Under the pieces are notes generated by a model. The model did not search any database, was not told the DNA's origin, and was given only the letters and a program-made list of their open reading frames with translations. A DNA stretch of 64,000 nucleotides, from positions 620,001 through 684,000 of the forward strand of contig OOIN01000047.1 of assembly GCA_900323505.1 (NCBI GenBank), written 5' to 3'. Each line of letters starts with the position of its first letter. Position 1 is the first letter of the stretch. Of the stretch, positions 10,196 to 19,761 are shown one piece after another. The DNA is from Ustilago trichophora. Lineage: Eukaryota > Basidiomycota > Ustilaginomycetes > Ustilaginales > Ustilaginaceae. The translations under genes were made by a program, and so were the position numbers.

Positions 10196-12193
10196 TCAAA
10201 ACCAAACCTCGACCCATCCCCTCCTGGTTTGAGTCGCATCCACCGGCTGAATCCTGCCACGTACGCCCTCTAGAACACGTGCACGCTGCCACTGCCACAT
10301 CTCGACCTTTCCCGCCGACCGCGGGCAGCGCACGTACTCCATCAGCACAGCCTTGTCCTCTTTTCCGTCGCTAGTCGGGGTCATATGCGAGATGATGGCC
10401 GGCTGAATGGCGTTCTTGACATAATCGCCAAATGTTGCCGCGCTCGTGGCGCGGGAAGGATTATTCCTGTGCGTAGCAGCAGCAGCAGCAGCAATTGGGG
10501 TGTTAAAGAGGCCGAAAGGGTCATTCTGGCGCACCGTGCCCGTGTAGTAGTCGTCGTAAACCGTTTCAGCGTCAGGGGTGGGTGTGGGAGTGGGGTATCG
10601 CAAAGCTCGCTGCGAATGGTTACTGTGCCATGGGGCAATATAGCTGTCTGCTGGCAAGCCAGCAAACGCGGAGACATTTGGACTTCCAGCAGATCCAATG
10701 GATCCGTCGCCATTCCTAGAAAGGTAGCGTGGATCAGCAAAAGCTTCACATCCGACTAACAGAAGGTTCTCCAATCGAGGCCAAGCAGTCGCTGCTGCTG
10801 CGTTGTTTGAAGACCACGAAACTCCCAATAGCGCATCCGCCGACACCCACCGGCAAAAGCTCAGATCCATCAATTTCAGTTTTGGCAAGCATCGACCGAG
10901 TTTACGCAGAAACACGGCTGAACGTTGAAAGTCGACCACCGCGCCCACTTCGCTTGTTGACGTCGGAGCAGGGGAGAGGTTGGTAGCTGCCAGACAAAGT
11001 ACCTCGAGATTGGGAAGCTGTGAAAAGATGGAGAGCATGGCAGGCGAGTCCAGTGTTGAAGTAGTGGTGCTTGAGGAGGAATTGGTGGCGTTGTTCCAGC
11101 CGGCCAAGCTAAGCATGCGAAGTGCGACACCGTTGCCCATCGTAGAGCGTAGCATGCGGGTGATGGTGCGTGGTGAAATGGTCGAGTAGGAGAGGTCGAG
11201 TGTGGGCGATGTAGCCTCATTTCTGGTGTGTAGTATTGCGTTGGAGGGATATGTGGGAGAGTCGGGGCTTGATTCCCAATCGTGTTCGCTGTCATCACTA
11301 CTGGATGGCGGCAGCTGGTTCTGCTGCAGTTCGGTGGTGGTGTTGAGCTTGATTTTGTCGATAAGAGCCTGAGCGGCCCACTCGCTCAATGGCCAGTCTG
11401 TAGCAGCAAGTCGACCGCATAATTCCAACATGCGGTGGCGCACATGCGCGGGTAGATACTCCAACACTTCACCGATCTGTGCCCGGTCCATTTCTGGTGT
11501 CTCGATGCGCTCTTTTCCTTTACCTTTGCCACCGCTTGCACTCACCAACGGGCGGTTGATGGCATCGGCAATGACACACAGCGCCATATCTCGCAGCAAA
11601 GGCGTTGGACTCTTCGTCTTTTCATCATCTGATTCGATAGAGTCGTAGAGGAAGCGAAGTCCAGCACATGCCGTATAACGTTGATTTCTAGCCCGTCTAC
11701 GCAGCTCCCTGTCTTGACCAGAGACCGCTTCGCCATCGCGAACTGCCCCCTCAATACCAGCACCGCCACCAACAGTAGAGAACAGATCTAAGAGCCGCCT
11801 TTTTTCGAGATGCGAAGCGACACCTCTGCGAATACTGAGTCGATCAAAGTCATCTCGCCATGATTCCGGAGGCATGGGGCCGGCGACCTGTCTCTTGAGC
11901 TGTCTTTCGTGGGTCCTCTGCTGACGTTCCTTCTGGGCTTGTTCTGTGGAAGAGAGGAACATGAGCCCCGCTCGCGACGACGAGGACCAAGACGACGATG
12001 ATGATGGTGCATATGCTGTCGAATGAGTATGCTGCGTTTCGAGGCGTCCAGGGGAAAGGTCAGTGCTGTGTTGGGCACCTTGAGCACGGGCGAGCTTGGC
12101 TTGGATGTTTCGACATCTTCGCAAGTCTTGTTCTCGCGCCCTGGCGAGGCGCTCGTTGACGCTGGGTTTGGAGGCTTCGGGATGCCTACGCAT
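10196..12193 (-). CDS. Leucine-rich-repeat-like protein, function unknown
   Basis: Single exon, 665 residues from an ATG at 12193. The N-terminal 120 residues are charged and helical (NERLARAREQDLRRCRN). A central block resembles degenerate leucine-rich repeats of the RNI/F-box type: LRMLSLAGWNN, LPNLEVLCLAATNLS, LPKLKLMDLSFCRW and WPRLENLLLVGC at regular spacing. No F-box is evident. The last part includes a conserved-looking end (RVLEGVRGRIQPVDATQTRR). It may be a substrate adaptor or scaffold, but the sequence does not decide. The frame stays open upstream of the chosen ATG without another ATG, so an upstream exon is possible. Its 3' end converges on the phosphatase gene with a gap of only 132 bases. 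Confidence 0.75.
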   Translation of the reverse strand: MRRHPEASKPSVNERLARAREQDLRRCRNIQAKLARAQGAQHSTDLSPGRLETQHTHSTAYAPSSSSSWSSSSRAGLMFLSSTEQAQKERQQRTHERQLKRQVAGPMPPESWRDDFDRLSIRRGVASHLEKRRLLDLFSTVGGGAGIEGAVRDGEAVSGQDRELRRRARNQRYTACAGLRFLYDSIESDDEKTKSPTPLLRDMALCVIADAINRPLVSASGGKGKGKERIETPEMDRAQIGEVLEYLPAHVRHRMLELCGRLAATDWPLSEWAAQALIDKIKLNTTTELQQNQLPPSSSDDSEHDWESSPDSPTYPSNAILHTRNEATSPTLDLSYSTISPRTITRMLRSTMGNGVALRMLSLAGWNNATNSSSSTTTSTLDSPAMLSIFSQLPNLEVLCLAATNLSPAPTSTSEVGAVVDFQRSAVFLRKLGRCLPKLKLMDLSFCRWVSADALLGVSWSSNNAAAATAWPRLENLLLVGCEAFADPRYLSRNGDGSIGSAGSPNVSAFAGLPADSYIAPWHSNHSQRALRYPTPTPTPDAETVYDDYYTGTVRQNDPFGLFNTPIAAAAAATHRNNPSRATSAATFGDYVKNAIQPAIISHMTPTSDGKEDKAVLMEYVRCPRSAGKVEMWQWQRARVLEGVRGRIQPVDATQTRRGWVEVWF

Positions 12194-12515
12194 GCTGTTG
12201 GCAACGGTGGTCCATGTCGGTATGAAGAGGAAGATGGTGGTTGATGGATCAATAGCTGAGCTCAGTCATTGTGGAGGTCTGTCTGAATTTTCGAAAAAAA
12301 CAATAAAAAAAAGGCTGGCCGGAAGAAGGGCCGAGAAAGTAGCCGTTTAAAAGGTCGGGGCAGACAATATCATATCACAAAGAGAAGCAGGATAAAGATA
12401 CAATGGCATTTACAAGACGGAGCACATACAAAGACACGGAAAGGGTACAAGGGTATACGGAGTTGATGATGTAGTAAATGCATCTCGGAGAGCGCTTTGA
12501 AGAAGGGGTCGCGAA
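12194..12515. other. Intergenic between two minus-strand genes
   Basis: This holds the promoter of the LRR-like gene and the 3' region of the annexin gene. An A-rich stretch lies near 12293-12312. No gene is seen. Confidence 0.5.
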
Positions 12516-13790
12516 CTAGGACCCGATCATGGCGCTTAGCATGCGCTTGTAGTCACCGCTAGTCTCGCCCTCGACGCGATTCTTGAGACCCTTCTTGTGG
12601 AAGAGCTGAGAATAGGCTGGTTTGATCTGACCTTCGAAGCGTGGCTTGTTCCAGTGAAGGCGGCCGACGCGATAAACCAGACGCTCGTCCTTGGTACCCA
12701 TGCCCTTCATGCTGTCCTCGAGGAGGCGTGCGTCCCGGGTGACGCCCTGACCGTCGTTCTCGGCGCCATCGACAATGAAGCGGAGGGCATCCTTCATGTG
12801 TCCCGAGAACTCGGCGTCGATCATCTTGGAGAGCGGTCTTCGGTGACGGTGCTGGTAGGCCTGAGCGATGGCTGCAAGATGAGGTCCACTGCGCTGGACG
12901 AGAATGCCACAGATGGCGATCTCATCGGTGCCGGCGCCGCGTGCAGCACTGTGCAAGGTGGCGACGTCATTTTCAACCATCTGGTGGTCGACGGGGACGT
13001 TGTCTTCTTGGCGAACACCCTGCATGGCCATGACGAACATGCGCTTGGTCTTGAACGAGAGCTCATCCTCGACGACCTTTTCCATATTCTTGCCATAGGT
13101 AGCCTGGTATGCCTGCTTGAGAATGTACATCTCTGCGTTGGTGCGGCAGAGGAGGACCTCGTTGAGAAGGTCTTCGTGGGTACCAGCGCCCTGACAGGCA
13201 CGTTTGATGAGCCAGCAGTCGTAGAGTACAGGACCGAGCACCTTTGCACGGAGAGCGGCTTCGAACCAACCCGAGGTCTCTTTTTCGAGTACGGTTAGGA
13301 GGTCTTTACCAACAGTGGCCTTGAAGGTGTGACGAAGAGCATCGATCTGGTAGGCGTCGAGGGGCGCAAGTGTAGCGACGAGGGCGCCTTCGTCTGTTCC
13401 AAAGCCTTTGGTGGCTTTGCGGATCCTCTCGACGTCTTGTGCTGCGTTGTAGCCGGGAGGTGGAGGAGCGGGCATGTTGGGAGGAGGTGGAGGGACAGGT
13501 ACGCCCAGAAAGTAGGCGCCAGCTGACGTGGGTGGTGCTGATGGTGCACCATAGCCGTGTTGAGGGGGAGGTGGGTGAGCGTGAGGATGGTGGTGATGGT
13601 GGTGCTGGGGTGGACCAGGAGGAGGAGCATAACCGCCACCATAAGGTGCTTGAGGGGGAGGTGCGTAGCCTCCAGCATGAGGAGGAGGTGGACCAGGAGG
13701 AGCACCGTAGCCGCCGTAGCCACCTTGAGGCATAGGAGGAGGTGCGCCATAGCCTTGAGGAGGTGGATAAGGATTTTGTTGCCAGGACAT
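12516..13790 (-). CDS. Annexin with Pro/Gly/His-rich N-terminal tail
   Basis: Single exon of 424 residues from the ATG at 13790. Residues from about 115 onward form four annexin repeats, each opened by a GxGT-type calcium loop: KGFGTDE, QGAGTHE, RGAGTDE and KGMGTKDE. Annexins bind acidic phospholipid membranes in a calcium-dependent way and act in membrane organisation, repair and traffic. Repeats 1, 3 and 4 also show the distal acidic residue (KETSG, AEFSG, GETSG) that completes a type II site; repeat 2 has DELSF instead. The first ~110 residues are a low-complexity tail of PPQGYGAPP-like units with six consecutive histidines, similar to the tails of annexin A7/A11 and fungal annexins. An in-frame ATG further upstream is not needed. 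It is divergent from the alkaline phosphatase gene. Confidence 0.93.
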   Translation of the reverse strand: MSWQQNPYPPPQGYGAPPPMPQGGYGGYGAPPGPPPPHAGGYAPPPQAPYGGGYAPPPGPPQHHHHHHPHAHPPPPQHGYGAPSAPPTSAGAYFLGVPVPPPPPNMPAPPPPGYNAAQDVERIRKATKGFGTDEGALVATLAPLDAYQIDALRHTFKATVGKDLLTVLEKETSGWFEAALRAKVLGPVLYDCWLIKRACQGAGTHEDLLNEVLLCRTNAEMYILKQAYQATYGKNMEKVVEDELSFKTKRMFVMAMQGVRQEDNVPVDHQMVENDVATLHSAARGAGTDEIAICGILVQRSGPHLAAIAQAYQHRHRRPLSKMIDAEFSGHMKDALRFIVDGAENDGQGVTRDARLLEDSMKGMGTKDERLVYRVGRLHWNKPRFEGQIKPAYSQLFHKKGLKNRVEGETSGDYKRMLSAMIGS

Positions 13791-14430
13791 TGTGTATATT
13801 TTGCTTGTTTGGGTGGGGATCTTGTCCTCGATGTTAATGAGAGGGAGGTGCAAGATTAAGTCGCGATGCAGCAAGGTCTTATATGTCTGTGCACACGGAC
13901 CAGATGGAATTCCCATGTGCTTGGCATACACGATGGACGTGCTCTTTTGCCGTTGAAGTTAATGTACGTACATGGACAGTACACAGCCCAGGTCGTCTTA
14001 AGCCAAAAGGCGGTGTTGCATTTCCTGACTGCACTGCACTGCACCCGAGTGGGCGATGCAAGAAAAGGCGGTGCTTCTCTGCGGCTGCACTGCTACAGTA
14101 CAGTACTGTACACTGCTGCATTGCAGAGTCGATCCAAGCCGACGTCACTCGTTTGATATGCCGCGTTTTCACTCTTGGCTCTCTCGCGTAAAGTGGCAAT
14201 CGAAATGAATCTAGATCTAACAAATTGACATTTTTCTATCAAAAATCCGCATCTGTGCACAGTCACTCTCACTTGCTCAGTGTGCTGATCAGGGTCCTAC
14301 TCGGTTGTACAGTACCCCTAAGTTTATCTCACTCCTCTGCAACCACTACCATCTGTCAATCCCGCTAGACTTTAGACATCATATTTTGCTGATCAGGGTA
14401 CCATAGAATCAGCAGCATAGACTTCCAGCC
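13791..14430. promoter_or_regulatory. Divergent intergenic region, annexin and alkaline phosphatase
   Basis: This 640-base gap lies between divergent starts. It contains a perfect palindrome TACAGTACTGTA at 14099-14110 within a longer GTAC-rich block, flanked by partly mirrored CTGCTAC and CACTGCTGC. No gene is seen. Confidence 0.5.
14094..14113. repeat. GTAC palindrome, copy 2
   Basis: The block reads TACAGTACAGTACTGTACAC and includes the 12-base perfect palindrome TACAGTACTGTA. Confidence 0.8.
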
Positions 14431-16329
14431 ATGGATCTCGACGCCAAGCTACCCCAGCCCATCAGTGCTGGTCATTCGCGCCATGCGCAGCCTACGCCAT
14501 TCAAGCCGCGATACACCAGGCGACAGGCCCTCAACCACCTCCTCAAAGCCATCAAGCTCGGACTCTTGCTCCTGCTCCTTCTAGTCTATCCGCATCAAAG
14601 CATCCCGTACCTCTCCGACATCACCACCGGCGTATGGCATTGGCCTTGGACTCCTCGCCCCGTCAAGACCAACATCATCCTTATGATTAGCGATGGCTAC
14701 GGTCCTGCTTCGGTCTCCTTTACTCGTCACTTTGCCCAGGCGCTCAACAACGATACCGACTACAACAGCGATTTCCGCCTGCCCCTAGACACTATTCTGG
14801 TGGGCACTCATCGCTCTAGATCCTCCTCTTCGCTCATTACCGATTCGGCTGCCGGTGCCACTGCCTTTTCGTGTGCCCAAAAGTCCTACAATGGCGCCAT
14901 TGGTGTTACTCCCGATGCCAAGCCCTGCGGTACTGTCTTTGAGGCAGCAAAGCGTAAAGGCTTGCTGACCGGTGTCGTGGTGACCTCTCGTCTGACCGAT
15001 GCCACTCCGGCGGCTTTCATCTCGCATGCAGCTTCTAGAGCGCAAGAACCGCTGATCGCTTCGCAGATGATTGGCGGTAAGCAGAATCCTTTGGGTGAGC
15101 GTACACTCGATCTTGCTATTGGTGGAGGAGGATGTGCTTTCTTGCCCAGCTCTAGCTTTGTCTCGTGTCGACAGGATGACGAGGACACGGTCGAATACGC
15201 TCGTCAGCTCGGATGGGATGTTCGTCTCGCTTTCCCCTCCAACACCTCTTCCGATCACTTCTACTCTCACTTGTCATCCGCTTCCGACATCTTTGGCGTC
15301 TCTGAACCCGAATTGCCATTCATGGCCCTCCTCTCCCCCGGCAATACACCTTACGAAATTGACCGAGTCAACATTCCCCAACCTCTGCCCTTGAAACCTC
15401 TCTCGCACTATGCCCAGAAGGCCCTTGACCTCCTCTCTGGATCCAAGCAAAACTCGAAAGGGTTCATCCTCATGATCGAAGGCTCCCAGATCGACCTCTG
15501 CGCCCACAACAACGACCCTGCATGCCACGCCCGCGAAGCCCTCGCCTACCACAACACCATCGCCCTGGTCAAAGACTGGGTCGACCAACACAACTCCAAA
15601 GACGAACAGACACTCCTCATCTCCACCTCGGATCACGAAACTGGCGGCGTCACCCTGGGTAGGCAGTTGACGGTGGACTATCCCAACTATGCCTACTATC
15701 CGGAACGTCTACTGAATGCCAAGCATTCGACGCCGATCCTCACCGCTGTTCTGATCGACTTTGTGCGCCGTGAAAAGCGTAACGCCCATGCTAAGGGGGG
15801 TAAAGTCAGTGAAAAGTTGGTGCGCGATTTCATCGCGGAGAAAATCTTGGGTAGCTCAGGACTTGGATTTGAAGGTGAGGCTCAAGGTGGGAAGCCAAAG
15901 GCTGAAGAAATCCAGGCGGTGTGGGATGTTGTCAAGGCCGAAATTCTGACTCTCAACGACGACGATGAGAGCGATAGAAACCTCTGGAGTGCCTCGCGAT
16001 ATATCCAAACCACCCTCACTGCCACCTCGGCACTTGTTGGACATGGCGATACTGGCAACATTTTCTCTCACGAATCAAGCCTGCTAGGCCCTGTCCCAGG
16101 CGTCAATCTCGACGGCATTCGAAGGGTCATCTCTGACATTGCCGCCAAGAGAGCCGAAATCGGCTTCTCTACGAGCGGTCATACCGGTATCGATATCAAC
16201 GTCTACGCACACGGTTACCAGATGCACAAACTCATCGGCAATCAGGATAACACCAACATCGGTGTCGTTATTAAAGACATTTTAGAGCTCGATTTGGAAA
16301 GCGTCACTCGAGATCTTGACAAGTCGTAA
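14431..16329 (+). CDS. PHO8: Alkaline phosphatase, vacuolar Pho8 type
   Basis: Single exon of 632 residues. The order is a cytoplasmic basic tail, one membrane segment (about 38-54, KAIKLGLLLLLLLVY) acting as an uncleaved signal anchor, then a luminal alkaline phosphatase domain. Metal and active-site motifs are visible: MISDGYG with Asp88, the nucleophile Ser139 in TDSAAGATAFS, MIEGSQID, the zinc-binding STSDHETGG, and a late SGHTGIDINVYAHG. Length and topology match yeast Pho8, a type II vacuolar enzyme that removes phosphate from phosphomonoesters and is used as an autophagy reporter. The insert GSKQNSKGF before MIEGSQ is ordinary. The start is the first ATG and gives the expected short cytosolic tail. 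Vacuolar location is inferred from topology. Confidence 0.93.
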   Translation: MDLDAKLPQPISAGHSRHAQPTPFKPRYTRRQALNHLLKAIKLGLLLLLLLVYPHQSIPYLSDITTGVWHWPWTPRPVKTNIILMISDGYGPASVSFTRHFAQALNNDTDYNSDFRLPLDTILVGTHRSRSSSSLITDSAAGATAFSCAQKSYNGAIGVTPDAKPCGTVFEAAKRKGLLTGVVVTSRLTDATPAAFISHAASRAQEPLIASQMIGGKQNPLGERTLDLAIGGGGCAFLPSSSFVSCRQDDEDTVEYARQLGWDVRLAFPSNTSSDHFYSHLSSASDIFGVSEPELPFMALLSPGNTPYEIDRVNIPQPLPLKPLSHYAQKALDLLSGSKQNSKGFILMIEGSQIDLCAHNNDPACHAREALAYHNTIALVKDWVDQHNSKDEQTLLISTSDHETGGVTLGRQLTVDYPNYAYYPERLLNAKHSTPILTAVLIDFVRREKRNAHAKGGKVSEKLVRDFIAEKILGSSGLGFEGEAQGGKPKAEEIQAVWDVVKAEILTLNDDDESDRNLWSASRYIQTTLTATSALVGHGDTGNIFSHESSLLGPVPGVNLDGIRRVISDIAAKRAEIGFSTSGHTGIDINVYAHGYQMHKLIGNQDNTNIGVVIKDILELDLESVTRDLDKS

Positions 16330-17113
16330 AGGTAAATTTTTTTTACACATCCTAAAGGTTCACTTTGTTTTTTGCAATACACAATACTGTGCACATGGTT
16401 CGTTGCTGCTTTCTTGTGACGTAAGAGACGTTTGCGTTCCCACTTGCATACGAAAATGAACAAACAAACACACTCACACATGGGAGGATCGCATAAGGAG
16501 ACCGAAAAGAATCGAGGATTGCTGGGTTTGTGTGTGTTGTTTGAAGGGTTGTGTGGAGATCATTTTTTTAAGGGGGGGTGTGGGAGGGAAGCGAGGGGTA
16601 CATGATTGTGTGAACTGAGACAAACAATGTAATTAATGTGTGTGTGATGATGGATGGAAAGAAACTTCAATCCCACTCACTCCACTGTTATCGTACCAAC
16701 ATCGAAGAAAAATACAAATGAAAAGGAATTGATACGAAACATAACAGCATCAAGGAGAAAGAGAGGGAAGGAGACGTCGAAAAGAGCACCTAGTAAAACG
16801 ACGTGCATGCCTTTTTCTTTATCAGCCCAGCATATCCAAGTGAATCAACTGAAAAAAAGAGCAAGGCTTGCGTTGCGCTATGCTTTTGAACTTCAACATC
16901 TTTTTTTTTGTGATGAGAGCCACCAACACTGCGAGACACCGTGGTGTAGCAGTGTCGATAGAGGGAATAGTGTGAAAGGGGAAACAAAAATGCAAATGAA
17001 AGGGACGAGAAGGAAACTACAAGAGAACACGGAAAAGATACACATCTTCTAAACCCCTTCCGAGAGATGGTAGGGAGAAAGAAGGGGTGAGCATCTCAAA
17101 GCGTGCGCACTGC
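16330..17113. other. Intergenic, convergent 3' regions
   Basis: This 784-base gap lies between the alkaline phosphatase stop and the RPL7 stop. It is A-rich and G/A-rich with short homopolymers (near 16337, 16563 and 16904) and no supported gene. Confidence 0.5.
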
Positions 17114-19014
17114 TTAGTTCATTCGGCGAACAATGGCGTTGATAGCCTCACCACGGTCACCAGTGTTACCGCCCTCGGTGTAGTGGGGGATCTTCTTGCC
17201 CTTGAAGCCACCGTTGGGGTTGGAGAGCTTGAAGGCCCAGAGGAAGTTGGTGACGGCCTTGAAGTTGGGGCCGCAAGTGGCAATCTCGTGAACAATGTCC
17301 TCGATCGAGAGGATGCCGTACTTGCCGAGGTTCTCCTCGATGATCTTGTTGTCGTTGATGGGGAGACGCTGACGGTTGACCTTGGCGTATCCACGCTTGT
17401 AGACGAGATCGCGAATGGTCTTGAGGCTGGGAGCACCGTAGGTAACGTAAGGCTGGACGAGCTGGAGCATCTGCGAGGTGGCCTTGGTCAATCGGACAAA
17501 GACACCGTTGTTGATCTGGAGAAGACGCAGGAGCTGCAAGATCTTGCGGGGCTTGGGGGCAATGTTGTTGATACCACGAAGACGAACGACAAAGACAACC
17601 TTGGGCTGGCCGGCAACGTAGAACTCTCCCTTGGCCTTGGCGGCACGACGGAGACGGATCTCCTCGCGCTCGGCGGAACGGTACTCCTTGGTGTACTGCT
17701 CGGCACGCTTGAAGATGACCTTGCGCTTAGCGAGGTTGGCCTATAGTAGCGACGTAGCGATGAGTGTAGGGGGAAAAGTGTGTCAGAAAAGCCGAATCAC
17801 AGGGAGAAAGCCGAGACTGGAAGCCCAAGAAACTCGCATTCGCCATCCGACAACTTTTTTCTCCTCTTGTACTTTCCATCCGTCCCATCCCGACGCTGCT
17901 GTGACGATCCCGCCCAGTGCGTTGCCGCTTCCTACTACGATTTCCTCTTGATCAAGGTAAAAAGCCTCAGCCCCGAAAGATGGTATATTTCGGCAACATT
18001 GTCCGTTGGACTAGCCCGAAAAGGTTGGTTGTTTTATGCATCACTGTGTAGTAGAAACCTTGATCCTTTCCTCTCCTCTGTATACCATGCACTATGTTTG
18101 AAATGTCGCCTTGTCTTGCGAGGTGACTTCCTGAACGATACTGTGAATGCGAGTTGATGGGGAAAACTTACCTTCTTGGTCTCGGCGGCCTTGGCGGCCT
18201 TCTCCTCACGGGCCTTGGCGTCGGACTTCCTCTTCTTGAGGAGAGTCTCGGGGACGAGGACGTCGTGAGCCGATGGGACGGTGCTGTGAAAAAGAGAGGG
18301 CGAATGATACGGTGAGAATGTCAGCCTTTTGCTGTCAAAGAGATTATAGGATTGCCCAGAAGGGAGATTGCGACCATGGCGGCAGCAGATGCAAATTTAT
18401 TTTCGTAGAGCGCAGAGCAGTTGTGGCAATGTGTTTGTTGTGTCGGCGGGCTAGCCTGGGAGCAAGTCTCACTGCATTGGAACGCGATGGCATCATCGCA
18501 AAGATGCTTGCTGAAGGGACTGTTGGGCTCTCTAATAGGCTGTCATGATGTGACAGATTGTCGACTGCATGCAAGCCATTTGTGAGGATAGATTCGTGGT
18601 GTGATATGCGACGAGCTTCCTTGTGATCTTTCTCCAAGTAGAGAGTACATGTTCCGATCGATAAATTGTGGTGGCAAGCGTGTAGCCAGTGTCATCCCAT
18701 TGTCATGTCATTGCCAGTTTCCAATCTCCAGCACTGCATATGCGGATCCATTATAGACACCGGCGATGACGTTGTGGGTTTGTGTCGGCTTTGCGTTTGT
18801 TGAAAGATGCTGTCTGTCGTGCTGCATGAGGTGTCGTCGATGCTACTTGCACTCGCAATGCTGGAGCGTCGATAGTTGTTGGTCGGTGGCGGATTTGGTG
18901 GTGATATTGCTACTGCTACTGCTACTGCTACTGCTGCTTTTTGGACTGCTTTGCCGTTTGGATTGATCGCATCTCATCAGGATGTGATACGTACGTTCGA
19001 ATCTGAGCCGACAT
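17114..19014 (-). CDS. RPL7: 60S ribosomal protein L7 (uL30)
   Basis: Three exons on the minus strand: 18995-19014 (20 bases), 18172-18283 and 17114-17740, giving 252 residues. Exon 1 codes MSAQIR plus two bases of a split Thr codon and ends at a GTACGT donor; exon 2 codes [20 protein letters not shown] and a Lys/Ala-rich segment; exon 3 carries the L30-like fold with [20 protein letters not shown] and [18 protein letters not shown]. The frame is restored at both junctions. The protein is a large-subunit component contacting 5S rRNA and the ES7 region. Introns are long for this window (711 and 431 bases), and intron 2 holds a predicted box C/D snoRNA. In yeast the RPL7A and RPL7B introns also host snoRNAs. 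Confidence 0.92.
17965..18047 (-). ncRNA. Predicted box C/D snoRNA in RPL7 intron 2 (snR39/snR39B-like)
   Basis: On the minus strand a C box GUGAUGC (18038-18044; 6 of 7 to RUGAUGA) is followed 67 bases later by a D box CUGA (17967-17970), a normal box C/D spacing. One base upstream of the D box lies ACCAUCUUUCGGG (17972-17984), which is exactly complementary to the universally conserved 25S rRNA segment CCCGAAAGAUGGU. By the D+5 rule the base pairing opposite the modified nucleotide is the C at 17975, pointing to the G of CCCG (G805 in yeast numbering from memory, the snR39B site; snR39 and snR59 target A807 two bases on). A terminal stem next to the boxes is weak. The ends given are approximate. 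Confidence 0.72.
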
Positions 19015-19761
19015 TATTCTTGACGGAGGGGATGAGGGGGTGGAGATGGTGATGAGGACGAGGAGATAGCAATTCGATATCGAGACCAAGGTCGACACAC
19101 TCTCGAATGGGCTCTCTGGCTCTGGCTCTGGCTCTGGGCTCTGGCTCTGGGTGTCGGCAGCCGGAAACCACAAATTCTTGGAATAGTATAGTAGTGCCAG
19201 TTTGCAACCGTTAAATTTTCCAATGCTTCCACACCGCTCTCTTTGAGCTTTGGTTGGTTAGCCAAAGTTTCGGTTTTGTCCAAATTTTGAGAGACCAGCT
19301 CTGCGAGGAGAGAAAGCCCGCGTGTTTGACTGGATTTCCAACCTCTAACACGCACAGTTTCAATGCGGGCGAAATGATGCCACATCCAGGCAGGGCGACT
19401 TCTTTTGCCTCGAAAATTCAAAATTAGCTGCTGCGAAATTTCCATCACGTGAATTTTCAAGGCTCGGCCGAGGTTTTGCTGATCCGCGCTTATGTAATTG
19501 CTTGCAGCGACTTGTCGAAAGCGCTCAGACCAACACCAACAACATGCATGTCTTGTTGGACCCTGAATCCCAATCCTCTCTATCCACACACAAGCCAAGC
19601 AGACAAGCTCGCGATCCTACACCGTCATCTCGCACAACGGCATCTCTCAGCATCGAAAGGCTTCACTTCACAACCATCGCAACGTAGTCTTTCATCGGTC
19701 CCTCACAAAGCAAGCAAGCAAGCAAGCAAAGCGCTTGTAGAGGGGAGGTGGTCAATCCGAC
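19015..19761. promoter_or_regulatory. Divergent intergenic region, RPL7 and ATG12
   Basis: This 747-base gap separates the RPL7 start from the ATG12 start. It contains a CTCTGG hexanucleotide array (19114-19150) close to the RPL7 start and an AGCA/AGCAA run near 19709-19729. Short open frames on the plus strand have no recognisable product. Confidence 0.5.
19114..19150. repeat. CTCTGG hexanucleotide repeat
   Basis: Four CTCTGG units, one extra G, then two more units. Confidence 0.9.

Noticed and set aside
17087..17746. 219-codon open frame opposite RPL7 exon 3
   Set aside because: An antisense shadow of a highly biased ribosomal protein gene.
18284..18994. Second snoRNA in RPL7 intron 1
   Set aside because: C-box-like and D-box-like motifs occur but not at the right spacing, and no rRNA-complementary guide was found.
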